Positions 1 to 12,400 of a DNA stretch of 64,000 bases are shown here, piece by piece (within the stretch, counting starts at the first letter, position 1; each line of letters starts with the position of its first letter). A program made the position numbers and the translations under genes. Location: the NCBI GenBank assembly GCA_012064415.1, contig SSNU01000024.1, positions 446,083 to 510,082 on the forward strand, read 5' to 3'. Origin of the DNA: Gyrodactylus bullatarudis. Its lineage: Eukaryota; Platyhelminthes; Monogenea; Gyrodactylidea; Gyrodactylidae. Under the pieces are notes generated by a model. That model did not search any database, was not told the origin of the DNA, and saw only the letters and a program-made list of their open reading frames with translations.

Positions 1-188
1 TTTTTCATTAACTATTTATTCATTAAAAAACTTTGTAAATATTATTTAATCAAACCAGGATTAGAGATTGATAAGACCTGGCGAAATATATATTTCTCTT
101 ATAAAATTCTTTTTATAAATTAACCAATGAGAAATATATTATAAACATTTGAAACATGTATGTGTAAATTATTCCGTGTTGAACTTAC

Positions 189-3100
189 TTTGGTTGATAG
201 CTGAATTTTTAAATAAAATGTGTTTAGATTTTTTTCAGTTTTACAACACCTATTTTATTTACACTGATTCAAAAAAGTATTATGATAACGGAAACTTAAA
301 AATAAGGTACAATTATCGGGATGTATAATTGATTCTTTTGATATTGTAGATTTAACTTTTATTAGATGTGAAGAATTTAAAAGTGGATAACGAAAAAGGA
401 ATTACGGGCGAAACTCACGTGGATTTGTAACTGCTTTGTCTGAGAGAGAGAATAGAACATTTAAATCAATATTTACACTTCCTAATATCATAATGGGTGA
501 AAACTAGACGAGTTCAAAGTTAATATTATAAAAAGAATGAGTTTATTTGAATTCAAAAGAGAAATTAACTCGAAATTCATTAACTAGAACCAAAAAAAAA
601 TTATTACTTATTTCCTTAACTATGAAAGATGTATATATATCTAGAAGTAATGAGTTAAACAAGTATATTAAATCCTAATTTAAACTATTTCTTATGAAAT
701 TCTGACGCTTTACTAACTTATTCACATTCTAGAATCATTTAGATCACTTGGAGCCTGTCAACCCATATCAGAAAATATGTCTCCATTTAGTTAAAAAAAG
801 AAATCTTCTTAAGTCTAAAGCTCACCTGTTGGATCATATTTATTACAACAGGAAGTGAAATCTATAGTGATTACTGATCACATAATTACTCTTTGAATTT
901 TCAACAAAGATATCACAGAATAAATCCTGATTTCTAAGCTAGAAAATGTCCCTGCAGGACTAGGTCCTATTATAAAAAATTGAAATTATAAATATGTATG
1001 AATAAAGATCGACTGGTTGAAAAAAATGACTAAAAGATAAAATAAGACTATTGTTATCTGAATGCAACACTGGTGACATTACCTCCTTTCAATGATAATG
1101 AATGAAACTAGAACTCTGAAGAAATTAGATAAAGTATCTTGATTTCCCTAAGTTATTTTTCTATTGTGACTGAAAAAAATACTTGAAGAATCGTTACTGA
1201 TAACTATATATATATTATTTCAAAGAATGGATTCAGATTTGCAAAGATTTTTTCTAAACTATTTTGATTATCACTGTTTTTATATATATCTTCATTATTT
1301 ATTTTTCTAAACCCTTACTTATAATTGTACATAACAACTATTTTTAATATGAAAATGATAATTGTAAAGCAGAACATATAAATTTTCATTTCATATGATC
1401 GGGATTTTTGTATTCGAATGAAAATTTAGATAAAATTCCATTTTTAATCTGACTTAAGTTATGGACCCCCTTTTTTCCTACTGATGACGTCATATCTTGT
1501 AAACTTTGCCATGTTGGGATACCCCCGTTCTTATTTCATATTAATGTTGAGGTTCACTTATGAATTCAATGGTTATGTGAAAAAGGTTGGTTTGAAGATA
1601 GGGGTTTGCTTCCATTATTCAACATCCTTCATTATTAGAACATGGGGGGCAACATGGCAAAGCTTACATGATATGACGTCATCGGTAAGAAAAAACAGGG
1701 GTCCATAACTAAAGCCAGATTTAAAAAGGAATTTTAACGACTTTCATTGGAAAACGTAAATCACGATTATATCAACTTTGAACTCGTCTAGTTTTCACCC
1801 ATTATGATATTGATACATAAAATTTGGGCAAGTGAAACAACTTTTCATTCTGCATCGGATAAAGTTAATTTTATTGATGTAGAACGAAAAAAATATTTCG
1901 CTTATTAATGGAGCTAGATTAATGGAAAAAGGTTTAGAGATAAGATGATATTAGCAAAAATACAAATTTATATTATTTCTATTGTGAAGTTCAAGCCTTA
2001 TTTGGCGCTTCAGAACGAATGAGGTTCAAAAAATATTTTCAAAAAATAATGTTCGTAACCATGAGTAATCAGGTAGAAATATTTTGATCGATTATTTCTC
2101 GAATAGTACATTTTAAGGAAGTTTAGTGTACTTAAGAAACAGTATGAAAAAAGATTATTATTACGAACTGGGAATAAAACAATATTATTTCAGCATCGAT
2201 GAGCAGCTTTTTACACTCACTCTTGTCTGGGTTCGTAACTGTGGTAATTAAGATAAATTTAATAACAGAAATAATGTCATTCATTTTATTCTAAGCAATT
2301 TATATTTAGGCAGACTGAATAACATAATTTGGCACTTGAAAAATTATATGTGGTTGAGGTTTATTCAAAAATTTATCGATACTAGCCTAGAGTTCAGAGA
2401 TTTTGACGTTTAAATGGTACTCACGATGATTTGTAGCTGCTTTGTCTGGAAAAATAAAGGTAGATCTAAATATATCATTTTATCTTATTTCACATTGAAA
2501 AAAGAGAATTATCATGTCTTTAGATTTGATTGATAAGAATAAGAAAAGCTTACATCACATGACTAGAATAAGGAGTAATTACAGGTATATGAATTCGAAT
2601 TCGTCAAAAACGTACGCTGGAGGTATACTTTTAAAAATATTTAGGTCAATTATAGTTTTAACATAAGTTTTCTCACCCGTGACTATTTTAGATATGACAT
2701 TTTAATTGATTTCGAATTAGATTCATATCCAATCAAGACAGGTATGTAAGAGATTTATAACTTACCCGTTAGTTCCTCTACAAAGGGTATTATAATATTA
2801 CTACATATCTGTCTATAATTTAATATATTTAGGACAAATAAATATCCGCATGGCTGTCAAGATATGTACCTTTGAATTATAAACATGAAACCTCAGTGCT
2901 ACGTTCGATCTCATAGACAGCAAATATTGTCTCTACCTGTAATTTGAAATATTTTCTTGCTTACGGAAGAATGCTGGAGATACCAGATGATGATTAGAGA
3001 TGTCAATAGAAATATAACAGTGAGCTAGTTAACATAGATTGACTTACACATGGGTCGATCTTTAAAATAATGATACATCCTACATGTCCCAGATTGCATA

Positions 3101-6100
3101 TAGTTTTTAGGTGTGTGCACATATGATTTACGCGAGCACGGGGTAACTTTTGAGGCATGAGTCATCTGAAAGATCATTAAAGTTAACCTACTAGCACAGG
3201 CAAATTGTAAAAAGTTTTACTTTGTAATAATTCAAATCATTGAAATTATAATTTGTTTTTAACGGATACTTACGAAACAGTTTCCTCGACTCTGGTGGAT
3301 TATGATAAGGGATTTTTCGCAAAATAATGGCGTATTGTTACAAATAATCAATTTTACGTAATGTTACGAATTATGTTTTTTTATTAATCAAGGTGAATGA
3401 AATTCAATATTTTTTAATAATATCTCACTCTGGATAAGGATTCTCTCTATATAATGTAACTTGTGAGAAGAGGAAACATTCCATGATCCAATTCTAAGCA
3501 CTTCAGTAGCAGCTTTCATAAAGCTATCCTTCGCCTCTCTACCCCCTCTTAAAAGTTTTCTGGGAGATGTAGCTACTGTAAAATTGGCAATAATGGTCAA
3601 ATTTCGATATGATCCTTTCTTTTCGAAATCTTGAGATTGATAAATTTTTTATCTCTTTGTATCTTATTGATGATATGAAAATATAAAATGTTTTCAATTT
3701 TTTAATACTCACTCTACCTCAATTTCATATCTAGAGAAAAAGAGAATAGAGTAAAACTAAGTCCTATCATGAAATACTATAGTTATTTCGAAAAAGATAA
3801 ATTATAGTCAAAATAATATCATTGTATCATTGATTTTTCATCAAAAAATTAACAACACCCTTACCTAATTTTCGAATGTGAATCTCTTAAATAAAAAAAT
3901 AAGGTTTATCACAGTTTGACGTTGAATTTGCAAGTTTCTTTGATTGAAATCGCCCAAAGCAAAGAAACTTATGGAGTGCAAGAGTGTCTTTAACGTCTAC
4001 ACAGCTTTAAGCATAAGATTTGAGTCCTGGAAAATAATGTATGGCCATTAACTAATTGTTTTTGAAATATTACTGTGTAAACTTTCAACAATTTTCTTAT
4101 AAACAAAAGTTCACTCACCTATTATTAGGTTGATAACTATAAAATATAGAAAATATATTAGATGATGTTTCTTATCAATTTCTTAGGAATATCCAAATAA
4201 AAAATCTCATCCTTGGCCTAATTGTAGTGGTCAAATTGAATTTTTTTTATTTTCTATAGTTGTTCAAATGTAAAGCAATATCTTCTCACCTTTGATTATC
4301 TCCATAGCTAAAATTCTAGGGTTAATTTTGGGACTAAGAATACTATACTCAAAATTAACTGTACGTGGTTTGATTGTGCAATGAATTATATATATATTCT
4401 TTGATAGATAATTTATCAGATTAAAAGAAAATTATATCTTAATGCCTAAATCAGTAAAAGGGTTTCGGTAGGAAATCTAGCGTATCATAGACAGTTAAAA
4501 TGTTTGGTTACCACAAATATTTAAATTTAAAATGTTTTACTTGCCTATCATGAGTTTGATAACTGAAAATTTATGTTTGGGTATTGATTAGTAATAAATA
4601 ATGAATATAATAAAATGAAAACCATCCAAAAAATGTAAGATTTTCAAATTTAATTATGATTCAATTGATGAATCAGATATAATAGCTAACAGCGTCTTGT
4701 TGAATATTTACTACTTATTATTATGTCTTGAATAAATCAGCTCGATATCAGAATAAGAGTTTAACTATAAATTTCTGCAGAAATTTTGATTTAAGGTAAT
4801 TAAATTAACTGTATGTAGAGAATTGTTTCTAACCATATGAATGAATGAAATGGTTGTTTTTACTCACGATGATTTGTAGGTGGATTTACTATATTTTATT
4901 TTTGATCTTTAATCGATGAGCTCAATTTAATTTTATATGAGTATGAATGGGGAATATATGGTGTGTGAAAATTCACATTTATTCACTTTTATGAAGATGA
5001 ATAATTTGCTCTCAGTTTTTCAATGAATTTTCTTCCGCACAATTTTCATTCAAGTTTAATTTATTGATACGAATCAGCTATTTCAGTTGTGTCAGCATGA
5101 AATTCTTAAAGTTTAAATATAAATAAACAGAATTTAGAGAGGAATAGTAAAGGCTTGGCTAGAAATAGGATGCAACCACGAATCGTCGAAAATTGGTGAA
5201 AGTAAAAGATGAAAAGACTCCCAAGGTTAAGTTTCGAATGGTGAAGTTAGATGTTTATTCTGTTCAAAAATTCGGTGTTGTATCATTGATCTGCTAACTT
5301 ACTATGACGTATGACTGATTAATGTGAAATTTTATTTAATGCTCGTAGATCAGTTGTATAAATAAAGGTGAAAGTCCCGTAAAGTGAGAAGAGATGAATT
5401 AAATGCCTAGCGTTCTCCATTTATGTAGGGGAGATTTCGCTTTACTCTTATTGGTTAAATGCATGGACCAATCAAAATTGAGGAAAGGTCTTTAGGGAAA
5501 CTCACAAATTAATTTTCATCATGAATTAGCAGCAAACCAATTTGATAGAACACAACTGATTAATTTTCAATTTTAAATATACAGACACATAGATCTCATA
5601 TTTCTCTATAATCTGGTATCATTTTTTCCTCGAGTTATACCAAATAAAAATAATTTTTTGTTTGACATGATATAGATTTCAAAATAACACTATCAGAAAG
5701 CTTATGGAAAATTGTTTCAACTCACAAATTATGTTTTATCCTTCATACTGAGAATTCTATAGATTTTAAAAATCTTTCATGTTTTGGATTTTGAAATTAA
5801 AACTCAATCTTCAATTCTTTATTTGACAAATATTCATGATTTATTCTTCCACAATGTTACCAGGCTGTCCTAGGCTAAAAATTGGTATGAGAAGCGACAC
5901 CTCCCCCCGTCTATACTCATCACTGTCATTTATAAGGTGATATGTGTAAAATCGGAAAATTCATGATTCAAACAGTCACGCAATATGTTATGGGGTCCTC
6001 TAATGCAGACCTTAACCTCTCTTATATGTGTTTGCAAAGTTAAAGAATGAGTTACCTACGTTCTCCCAACCCAATCGAGGTTGGATACAAAACATGAGAG

Positions 6101-7784
6101 ATTTTTTTAAAAACCTGTAGAATTCTCAGTATGAAGGATAAAACTTTGACAATTTGTGAGTTGAATCAGTTTTCAATTGGTTTGCTGCTAATTCATGATG
6201 AAAAATAATTTGTGAGTTTCCCTAAAGACCTTTCCTCAATTTTTATTGGTCCATGCATTTAACCAATAAGAGCAAGCGAAATCTCTCCTACATAAACGGA
6301 GAACGCTGGGCATATAATTCATCTCTTCTCACTTTACAGGACTTTTACCTGTACACAAATATATAAGTTACACTTGGCTCACTCTTCACTGGGATAATAA
6401 CTGAGAGAAATTAAAGATTTAAATTACAGATTATTTTGAGCTTTTTAACAAAGAGATATATAATTTGAAATATCTCATACATTCATGAGCTTACTTATCT
6501 TGATCCTGGTAACTGAATTTTGAAGCGTAAACAAGAACATCAATAGGTTAAAAAAACCTTGAATAAATTCAGATATTGTATAATCTTCTCCTAAAATTAA
6601 CCTTAAGTTGATATAAGGAAATTCATAAGCATACATTTACAGTTATTGAAATAAATCTTATCCTGCGGATTTGGCAATAGTAATAATAATATGCGAATTT
6701 GGGATTCATTTTTATAGATTGTTTAATGATTGGCTAACAGAAGAGGTGTACGTGCTACTCACGATGATTTGTAGCTGCTTTGTCTGGAAAAATAAAGGTA
6801 GATCTAAATATATCATTTTATCTTATTTCACATTGAAAAAAGAGAATTATCATGTCTTTAGATTTGATTGATAAGAATAAGAAAAGCTTACATCACATGA
6901 CTAGAATAAGGAGTAATTACAGGTATATGAATTCGAATTCGTCAAAAACGTACGCTGGAGGTATACTTTTAAAAATATTTAGGTCAATTATAGTTTTAAC
7001 ATAAGTTTTCTCACCCGTGACTATTTTAGATATGACATTTTAATTGATTTCGAATTAGATTCATATCCAATCAAGACAGGTATGTAAGAGATTTATAACT
7101 TACCCGTTAGTTCCTCTACAAAGGGTATTATAATATTACTACATATCTGTCTATAATTTAATATATTTAGGACAAATAAATATCCGCATGGCTGTCAAGA
7201 TATGTACCTTTGAATTATAAACATGAAACCTCAGTGCTACGTTCGATCTCATAGACAGCAAATATTGTCTCTACCTGTAATTTGAAATATTTTCTTGCTT
7301 ACGGAAGAATGCTGGAGATACCAGATGATGATTAGAGATGTCAATAGAAATATAACAGTGAGCTAGTTAACATAGATTGACTTACACATGGGTCGATCTT
7401 TAAAATAATGATACATCCTACATGTCCCAGATTGCATATAGTTTTTAGGTGTGTGCACATATGATTTACGCGAGCACGGGGTAACTTTTGAGGCATGAGT
7501 CATCTGAAAGATCATTAAAGTTAACCTACTAGCACAGGCAAATTGTAAAAAGTTTTACTTTGTAATAATTCAAATCATTGAAATTATAATTTGTTTTTAA
7601 CGGATACTTACGAAACAGTTTCCTCGACTCTGGTGGATTATGATAAGGGATTTTTTGCAAAATAATGGCGTATTGTTACAAATAATCAATTTTACGTAAT
7701 GTTACGAATTATGTTTTTTTATTAATCAAGGTGAATGAAATTCAATATTTTTTAATAATATCTCACTCTGGATAAGGATTCTCT
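189..7784 (-). CDS. Gene A, 3' part: Tyr/Ser-rich repetitive tail built from micro-exons (continues past left edge)
   Basis: Twenty-nine candidate exons, each between a CTYAC-type donor complement and a following CT (acceptor complement). Starts (length): 189(12), 419(21), 2221(18), 2425(21), 2554(9), 2677(6), 2766(12), 2965(9), 3048(12), 3132(15), 3274(18), 3429(18), 3713(18), 3865(21), 4119(18), 4290(18), 4545(18, GC donor), 4868(21), 5303(12), 6495(18), 6763(21), 6892(9), 7015(6), 7104(12), 7303(9), 7386(12), 7470(15), 7612(18), 7767(18). All lengths are multiples of three; read in transcription order with phase-2 introns there is no stop. The product is polar and repetitive: QSSYKS, KSTYKS, SYQTHD, SYGDNQ and SYQPNN come from successive 18-21 nt exons, suggesting exon duplication. 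Preceding exons give ENPYPEVEETV. The last exon, stop codon and poly(A) site lie left of the window. Function unknown. The 3132 and 7470 exons have weak GTAAA donors. Confidence 0.68.
485..1806. repeat. Region bounded by a 40-bp inverted repeat holding a dispersed-repeat copy and a MITE
   Basis: Positions 487-525 and 1768-1805 are inverted copies of each other (ATGGGTGAAAACTAGACGAG at the left). Between them, about 530-1400 resembles the reverse complement of about 38300-39200 and, at its 3' end, 51190-51350. The shared end has GTAAAGCAGAACATAT before an A/T-rich tail, as at the 3' end of a retroposed sequence. No gene A exon was found inside. Confidence 0.6.
1460..1707. mobile_element. MITE with long terminal inverted repeats and TA flanks
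   Basis: The left end reads TATGGACCCCCTTTTTTCC and the right end is its inverse, GGGGTCCATA. The inverted repeats extend about 55 bp through a CRE-like palindrome TGACGTCA and CTTTGCCATGTTG. A plus-strand reading frame across it is incidental. The TA at each end suggests a Tc1/mariner-type target duplication. Confidence 0.7.
2420..3497 (-). repeat. Direct duplication inside gene A, copy 1
   Basis: About 1.08 kb is nearly identical to 6758-7835 (offset 4338). The only difference noticed is CGCAAAAT against TGCAAAAT near 3317. It carries ten consecutive micro-exons (2425 to 3429), so the tail segment ENPYPEVEETV through QSSYKS is encoded twice in the same orientation. Near-identity of introns as well as exons shows a recent event. 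Past the right end, 3500-3600 read on the minus strand carries LRIGSWNV, reminiscent of the start of a non-LTR endonuclease domain. Confidence 0.9.
5365..6351. mobile_element. Foldback element with about 240-bp inverted arms
   Basis: The right end is CAGGTAAAAGTCCTGTAAAG (inverse) followed by TA; the left end is a diverged AAGGTGAAAGTCCCG preceded by TA. The arms share CCAAT-type motifs (ATTGGTTAAATGCATGGACC), and the inner parts share TTTATCCTTCATACTGAGAA. The left arm carries about 130 bp of extra sequence (5560-5690). No transposase. It lies in the intron between exons 5303 and 6495. Confidence 0.75.
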
Positions 7785-7835
7785 CTATATAATGTAACTT
7801 GTGAGAAGAGGAAACATTCCATGATCCAATACTAA
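6758..7835 (-). repeat. Direct duplication inside gene A, copy 2
   Basis: Second copy of the segment at 2420-3497, carrying exons 6763, 6892, 7015, 7104, 7303, 7386, 7470, 7612 and 7767. The copies are separated by about 3.2 kb with unique tail exons (3713-6512) and a foldback element. Confidence 0.9.
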
Positions 7836-8099
7836 GATTGATCAATTTTTAATGAAAGATTACCATCAGGCGTTTATATCGATCACAGTGTTCTTAACCA
7901 ATGTTAGCAGCTATCTCATCGTGTTTCTTCTGCCAATTTTTGGGGGTTACATTGTATTGTTTGGCTATTCAACTTGTTCATTTCTTTCATTTCGTGCAGG
8001 TTTTCAAGTTTTTTTTCTTAGGTGTACTTTAACTTTTCATTCCTTAGAAAAAGTGTGTGACCCACTCTATGTACATTGTGCTAGTGGGTCCGTATGTAT

Positions 8100-8690
8100 G
8101 AGTAGAAATCACTATTATATTCGAGTGAATCACGTAGATGTTCAAAAACGTCCGAAAATCCACTTAAATACATAATTTATAAATATGTAAGAAACTATAT
8201 TTAGAACCAAATGCGCATTTCTAAAAGGATAATCAGTGTTTTCTCTTTGAAAATGATAAAATTAAAGTTTGAATGAAAAATAATAATTTACAATTTACAA
8301 AGAAATTTAAGAAAGTATAAGTTAAAGAATATAACGGTCATGAATAGAAGTAAGAATATTATGTAAGCTGAAAAAACACCAAAAACTCTTCAATAAATAG
8401 CAATAGTGAAGAGAAAAAGCTCACATAGGCCATGGTAGTTGAAGATTAAATGAATAATTCTTTTGAACACACAAATTAGGTTTATACATGTTGATGAAAA
8501 ATGTCTCCTTCACCCACACATCTGTGCTGTCATCCCCTGGGTTTTTGTATAAGATGGAAATATTAGAAATTGAAGCAGCATGGTTTTCTTGTTTTAGATG
8601 TCTGGTCACCGCGGTATCTTTATTGGGATGATCATGAGATCTAGTTGATAACTTCCTAATACTATGTAAAAGGAGGAGAACAGTGTGGCA
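8100..8690 (-). mobile_element. Penelope-like element, truncated 3' end
   Basis: The minus strand encodes the end of a GIY-YIG endonuclease region (KLSTRSHDHPNKDTAVTRH, then ISILYKNPGDDSTDVW and KETFFINMYKPNLCVQKNYS), nearly identical to 41228-41470. The 3' UTR also matches 40930-41227. Homology stops abruptly at about 8660, so this is a 5'-truncated copy, as is usual after incomplete reverse transcription. It sits in a long intron of gene A. Confidence 0.8.
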
Positions 8691-9440
8691 GCTTTGATTT
8701 ACGTGTTGTGTATGTACACAACTATGTATGTACATTGTACAAATAGTCAACCATATGCCTAACATAGGGTTGGGTTATGGAATTGGTCAAACGAAAAATG
8801 ACTTTTTTGATAATTCATCTGAAATCATCAAGAATCTGAAACTAATTTCAAAATCGAATCTTAGTCATATTTTATCGAATAGAAGCTTGAAAATCTCTTT
8901 GCTGACTCAAAATTTTATGCTGAATATAATGATACTGAATTTAAGTCTGATTGACTCCTGCTTTATCTCTTTTTGCTACAGCCTCTTCCTGATATGATTG
9001 AGAGAATATAAGTGGAAATTAATCAGAATAAAAGATTGAGACTATCCACAAAATTTCATCAACCTATGAAAAATTTGAGATTCTGGTAGCAAAATATATT
9101 TGGAACCTTGAGAAATTTGTAGGAGGAATGTTGCTTTATTCTGATTGGCCGACATTTACTCAATTTCTATTGGTCTATTATTCATGAGATTTGGGTAGAA
9201 AAATTCTCGTCACTTTACTGTAATCTATCTATAAATAATTCTATAATTTTACAAACTATTTAATCAGGTTAGAAGGTTTATATAGGGATAGGAACGATTA
9301 AATGATTTTTACTTCCGTGTTTTCTCTTGACAGGAATAATATTCTTAACTGATATTGTTCAAGTATTTTTCTTTGGCATCGATCAACTTATAGTTAAAAA
9401 CATGAACATAGGTAAAATACATGAACTTAAAGAGACTTAC
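8691..9440. other. Unassigned stretch in a gene A intron
   Basis: No exon or recognisable coding sequence. Two inverted CCAAT motifs (GATTGGCC at 9142 and ATTGGTC at 9170) and nearby A/T-rich sequence resemble the promoter-like part of the foldback elements, so a decayed element end is possible. Confidence 0.3.
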
Positions 9441-12400
9441 ATCATTGTCTCTTCGACTCTGAAGATGTAATTATTGAATAAATATTTTTTAATATAATAC
9501 ATATATCATTTTTATCTTAAAATGTAGATCTTAAATTTATATTATAAATTATATATATTAAAAACTATATATTATAAATTTATATTCTCTCACTCTGGTA
9601 TGGGACTATAACTTTAAAAAATTTTAAAAATAAATTTCAATAAAATATTTCATGGCTTGAATGAAATTATATTTGATAATCTTGATTTTAATACTGTTTA
9701 GATAATAATTAATGACAAACTGTTTGATTGAATTCCTGTTATAAACATAACGATAGAGAAAGATACTATGAAATATGTAAGTCAAATTGTTGAAGTTTAT
9801 CATTTAATTTACAGCAACACTGATAAGAAGTGGGATCAAATTATTTTTGGTCAATTTGTCATCCAAATAATTTTTTGGGTCCTTCACTTTGGGTTCATCA
9901 CTTATATCAATTTATAAACAACTAAGTTTAACTAAGATGATTATTCTCCAACTCATAAAAAGTTTGAGATAAAGTAATATATCTACTTACACAGGTCTCT
10001 GTTCACTATAAGATTTAGGTTATGTAATATAACCGATCCACTGATCCCAAATGTATGAGCTCTTAAATTGTATTTTTAATGATAATAATAAGAGTTAATT
10101 ATGAAAGAAATTGAGAGGACATTACTATAATTTAGGATTGCATCCTCTAAAATACCGTACGTGAGATTTTTCAAGAAAAATATTATGAAAATTATAATAG
10201 TTGATTTTTCTTGAGTTCCATACCTCTCAGGATTGTATCTGAAATAAATAAATAGAATATTGAAATGTATTTTCTTTGAAAATCCATAAGAATTCGAACA
10301 TACTCACAGCTGGATTGAAGTGTTTAATTAAATTTCTTTTGAATGTCTTTAACTTACCAGCATCTTTTGATGGATAAATTAATATTGAAATTTTTTGAAT
10401 TTTGAGAAATATTATATTCTGTATGAACCAATATAGTTCGAAAAATATCTCACTCTTGCTTGCTGAAAAAATAATTCAGTTAATTCTGATACTATAAGAT
10501 TCTTCCATTCTAATTTTTTTCTATGCGCACAGATTCAACTACTAAAATAAAGTAAGCTTACCTATTGCATCTTGATTCAAGGAAATTTTGATTAAATGAT
10601 ACATTAATTGTAGAACAGGCAATTATTTTATAGAATTATGCCGTTAACGCCATACTACATAATAATATATATATGACATAAACATCGAAATACCTACATG
10701 CATCTGGTAAAAAATATATATATAAAGATATTTTTTTTAAATGTTTATATTAATTGTAAATATTTTTTTATTGAGAAATACTTACAAGAGATGTCTAATA
10801 AAATAATTTACTTTTTTCAAAATACCAATATGAGTAGAAATTTTCAATACTAAACTTTTAATAGCCAGTATTGGGAGTTGTTAGATTCCAATGTTCAGAT
10901 GTGCTCTTCTCTATCAATCATTACGAATTTTACACAAAAAATTAATTCAACCATGTTGTAAATTTTATATTTGAATTAGACTCTGACAATAAATTTTCGC
11001 TCTCATTTTATTATTTTTTATTTGAGTTAGGTTCTAAATTCATTTGGAAGGTTTGGAGAATAACAAGCGTATATTTGAGTGATAAACGTTATATTTCGCC
11101 GAGTATCTTCAGACTCTACCCCGGTAACATTTATTTTTTTAATATTTTGGCACAGGTGTTTTAGATGAAATGTTGAAACTATTTTGTTACAGAGAGCTTA
11201 CATGAACTTCCTATTAAAGAGATATTACTCATTTTTATTCAGTGGATAATATTAAAAGTTGTTTAATTGTATTCGACATACTGATATGACCTATCAATGA
11301 TAATTATTATTTATAAATCATGAATTATATCTATATTTTTTGCAATTATACATACAAGTCTTGGTGTGCACTGAAAAACGGAAAATTTTGTGAATTAATA
11401 AAAATATGACAGTCATTATTGAGGATAACTATAATATACATTGGGACTTACTTTCTAGCCAAGCTTTAGATAAATGTTTATTTAATATTCATGAAAGATT
11501 TCCAAATGTCTGTATTTTGATTAAATTTTACATCTTACATGCTCTTCCTAAATAGCGAATGAACAAATTTTAAAAATTCATCAATTATATCATTTGCAAC
11601 ACGCAAAATCTTATTAGAAAATTGAAACACTCACACAGAGTCTTCTCTTTAAATATAGGTATTCAAAAATTCATTCTCAGTATTATTTAATTTTAGTATA
11701 TTCGATAAAGAAATCATTCTCACTGATAGAAATTTCTGAATTAAAATTAATAATATCATAATTCATGATATAAAATATTTTTTTCCTAAAATGATTCAGT
11801 ATACTCACTTGATGACTCTATTAAAAATTGATTTAACTATTTATCGGTATAAAAGTCATTGAAATCGAAAAGAACTACTGCTGAATTCAGAATATCATTC
11901 TCTTGCTATTCTAAGTTATGCATGTTAAATTTTTCAACTTACAGTTCGAGTCTTGACAGGGTTTTTTGAATAACTTTTTCACTACCATGGAAGCTCACTT
12001 TGTACTGTTGAATTTATTTGTTTAAAGTTCTTATAAAGCATTCACTTACTAGCAACATCTTGAAAAATATATTCGCTAATATATATCAATTATCTTTTTA
12101 AACGATTCAATAGGCTGAAATTTCATTTTTGATCATCAAATATCATTATTTGCTTGATAGAGACAACACTATTTCCAAGCGAGGTCATTAGAGAACAGCT
12201 AAACGAATTCAATGTGACACTAAAACATTTTATAATAAGTTTGAAATGTGATAAAAATTATCCGAAATTTCGGGAAGATAAGTTAGCGTATTTAAATATT
12301 TTAGTTATAAAATTAATTTGCATCTTTTTGCAGGGATGACGTCGTGGGTAGAATACGTACCACAATTACTTATAACTTCACAAGGTTGAGTATTTACTCC

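Noticed and set aside
3388..3600. Complete non-LTR retrotransposon
   Set aside because: Only a short LRIGSWNV-like piece is present without reverse transcriptase; too little to call an element.
7852..8175. 107-codon plus-strand open frame
   Set aside because: It overlaps the antisense of a Penelope 3' UTR and repeat junctions, with no recognisable domain; treated as chance.
10258..10330. CTCAC followed by AGCTGGATTGAAG as an exon start
   Set aside because: No CT at any multiple of three within a plausible distance, and no matching exon in gene B.
12154..12339. Short plus-strand frame in a long gene A intron
   Set aside because: Only 61 codons, no homology or splice context; no counterpart in gene B.
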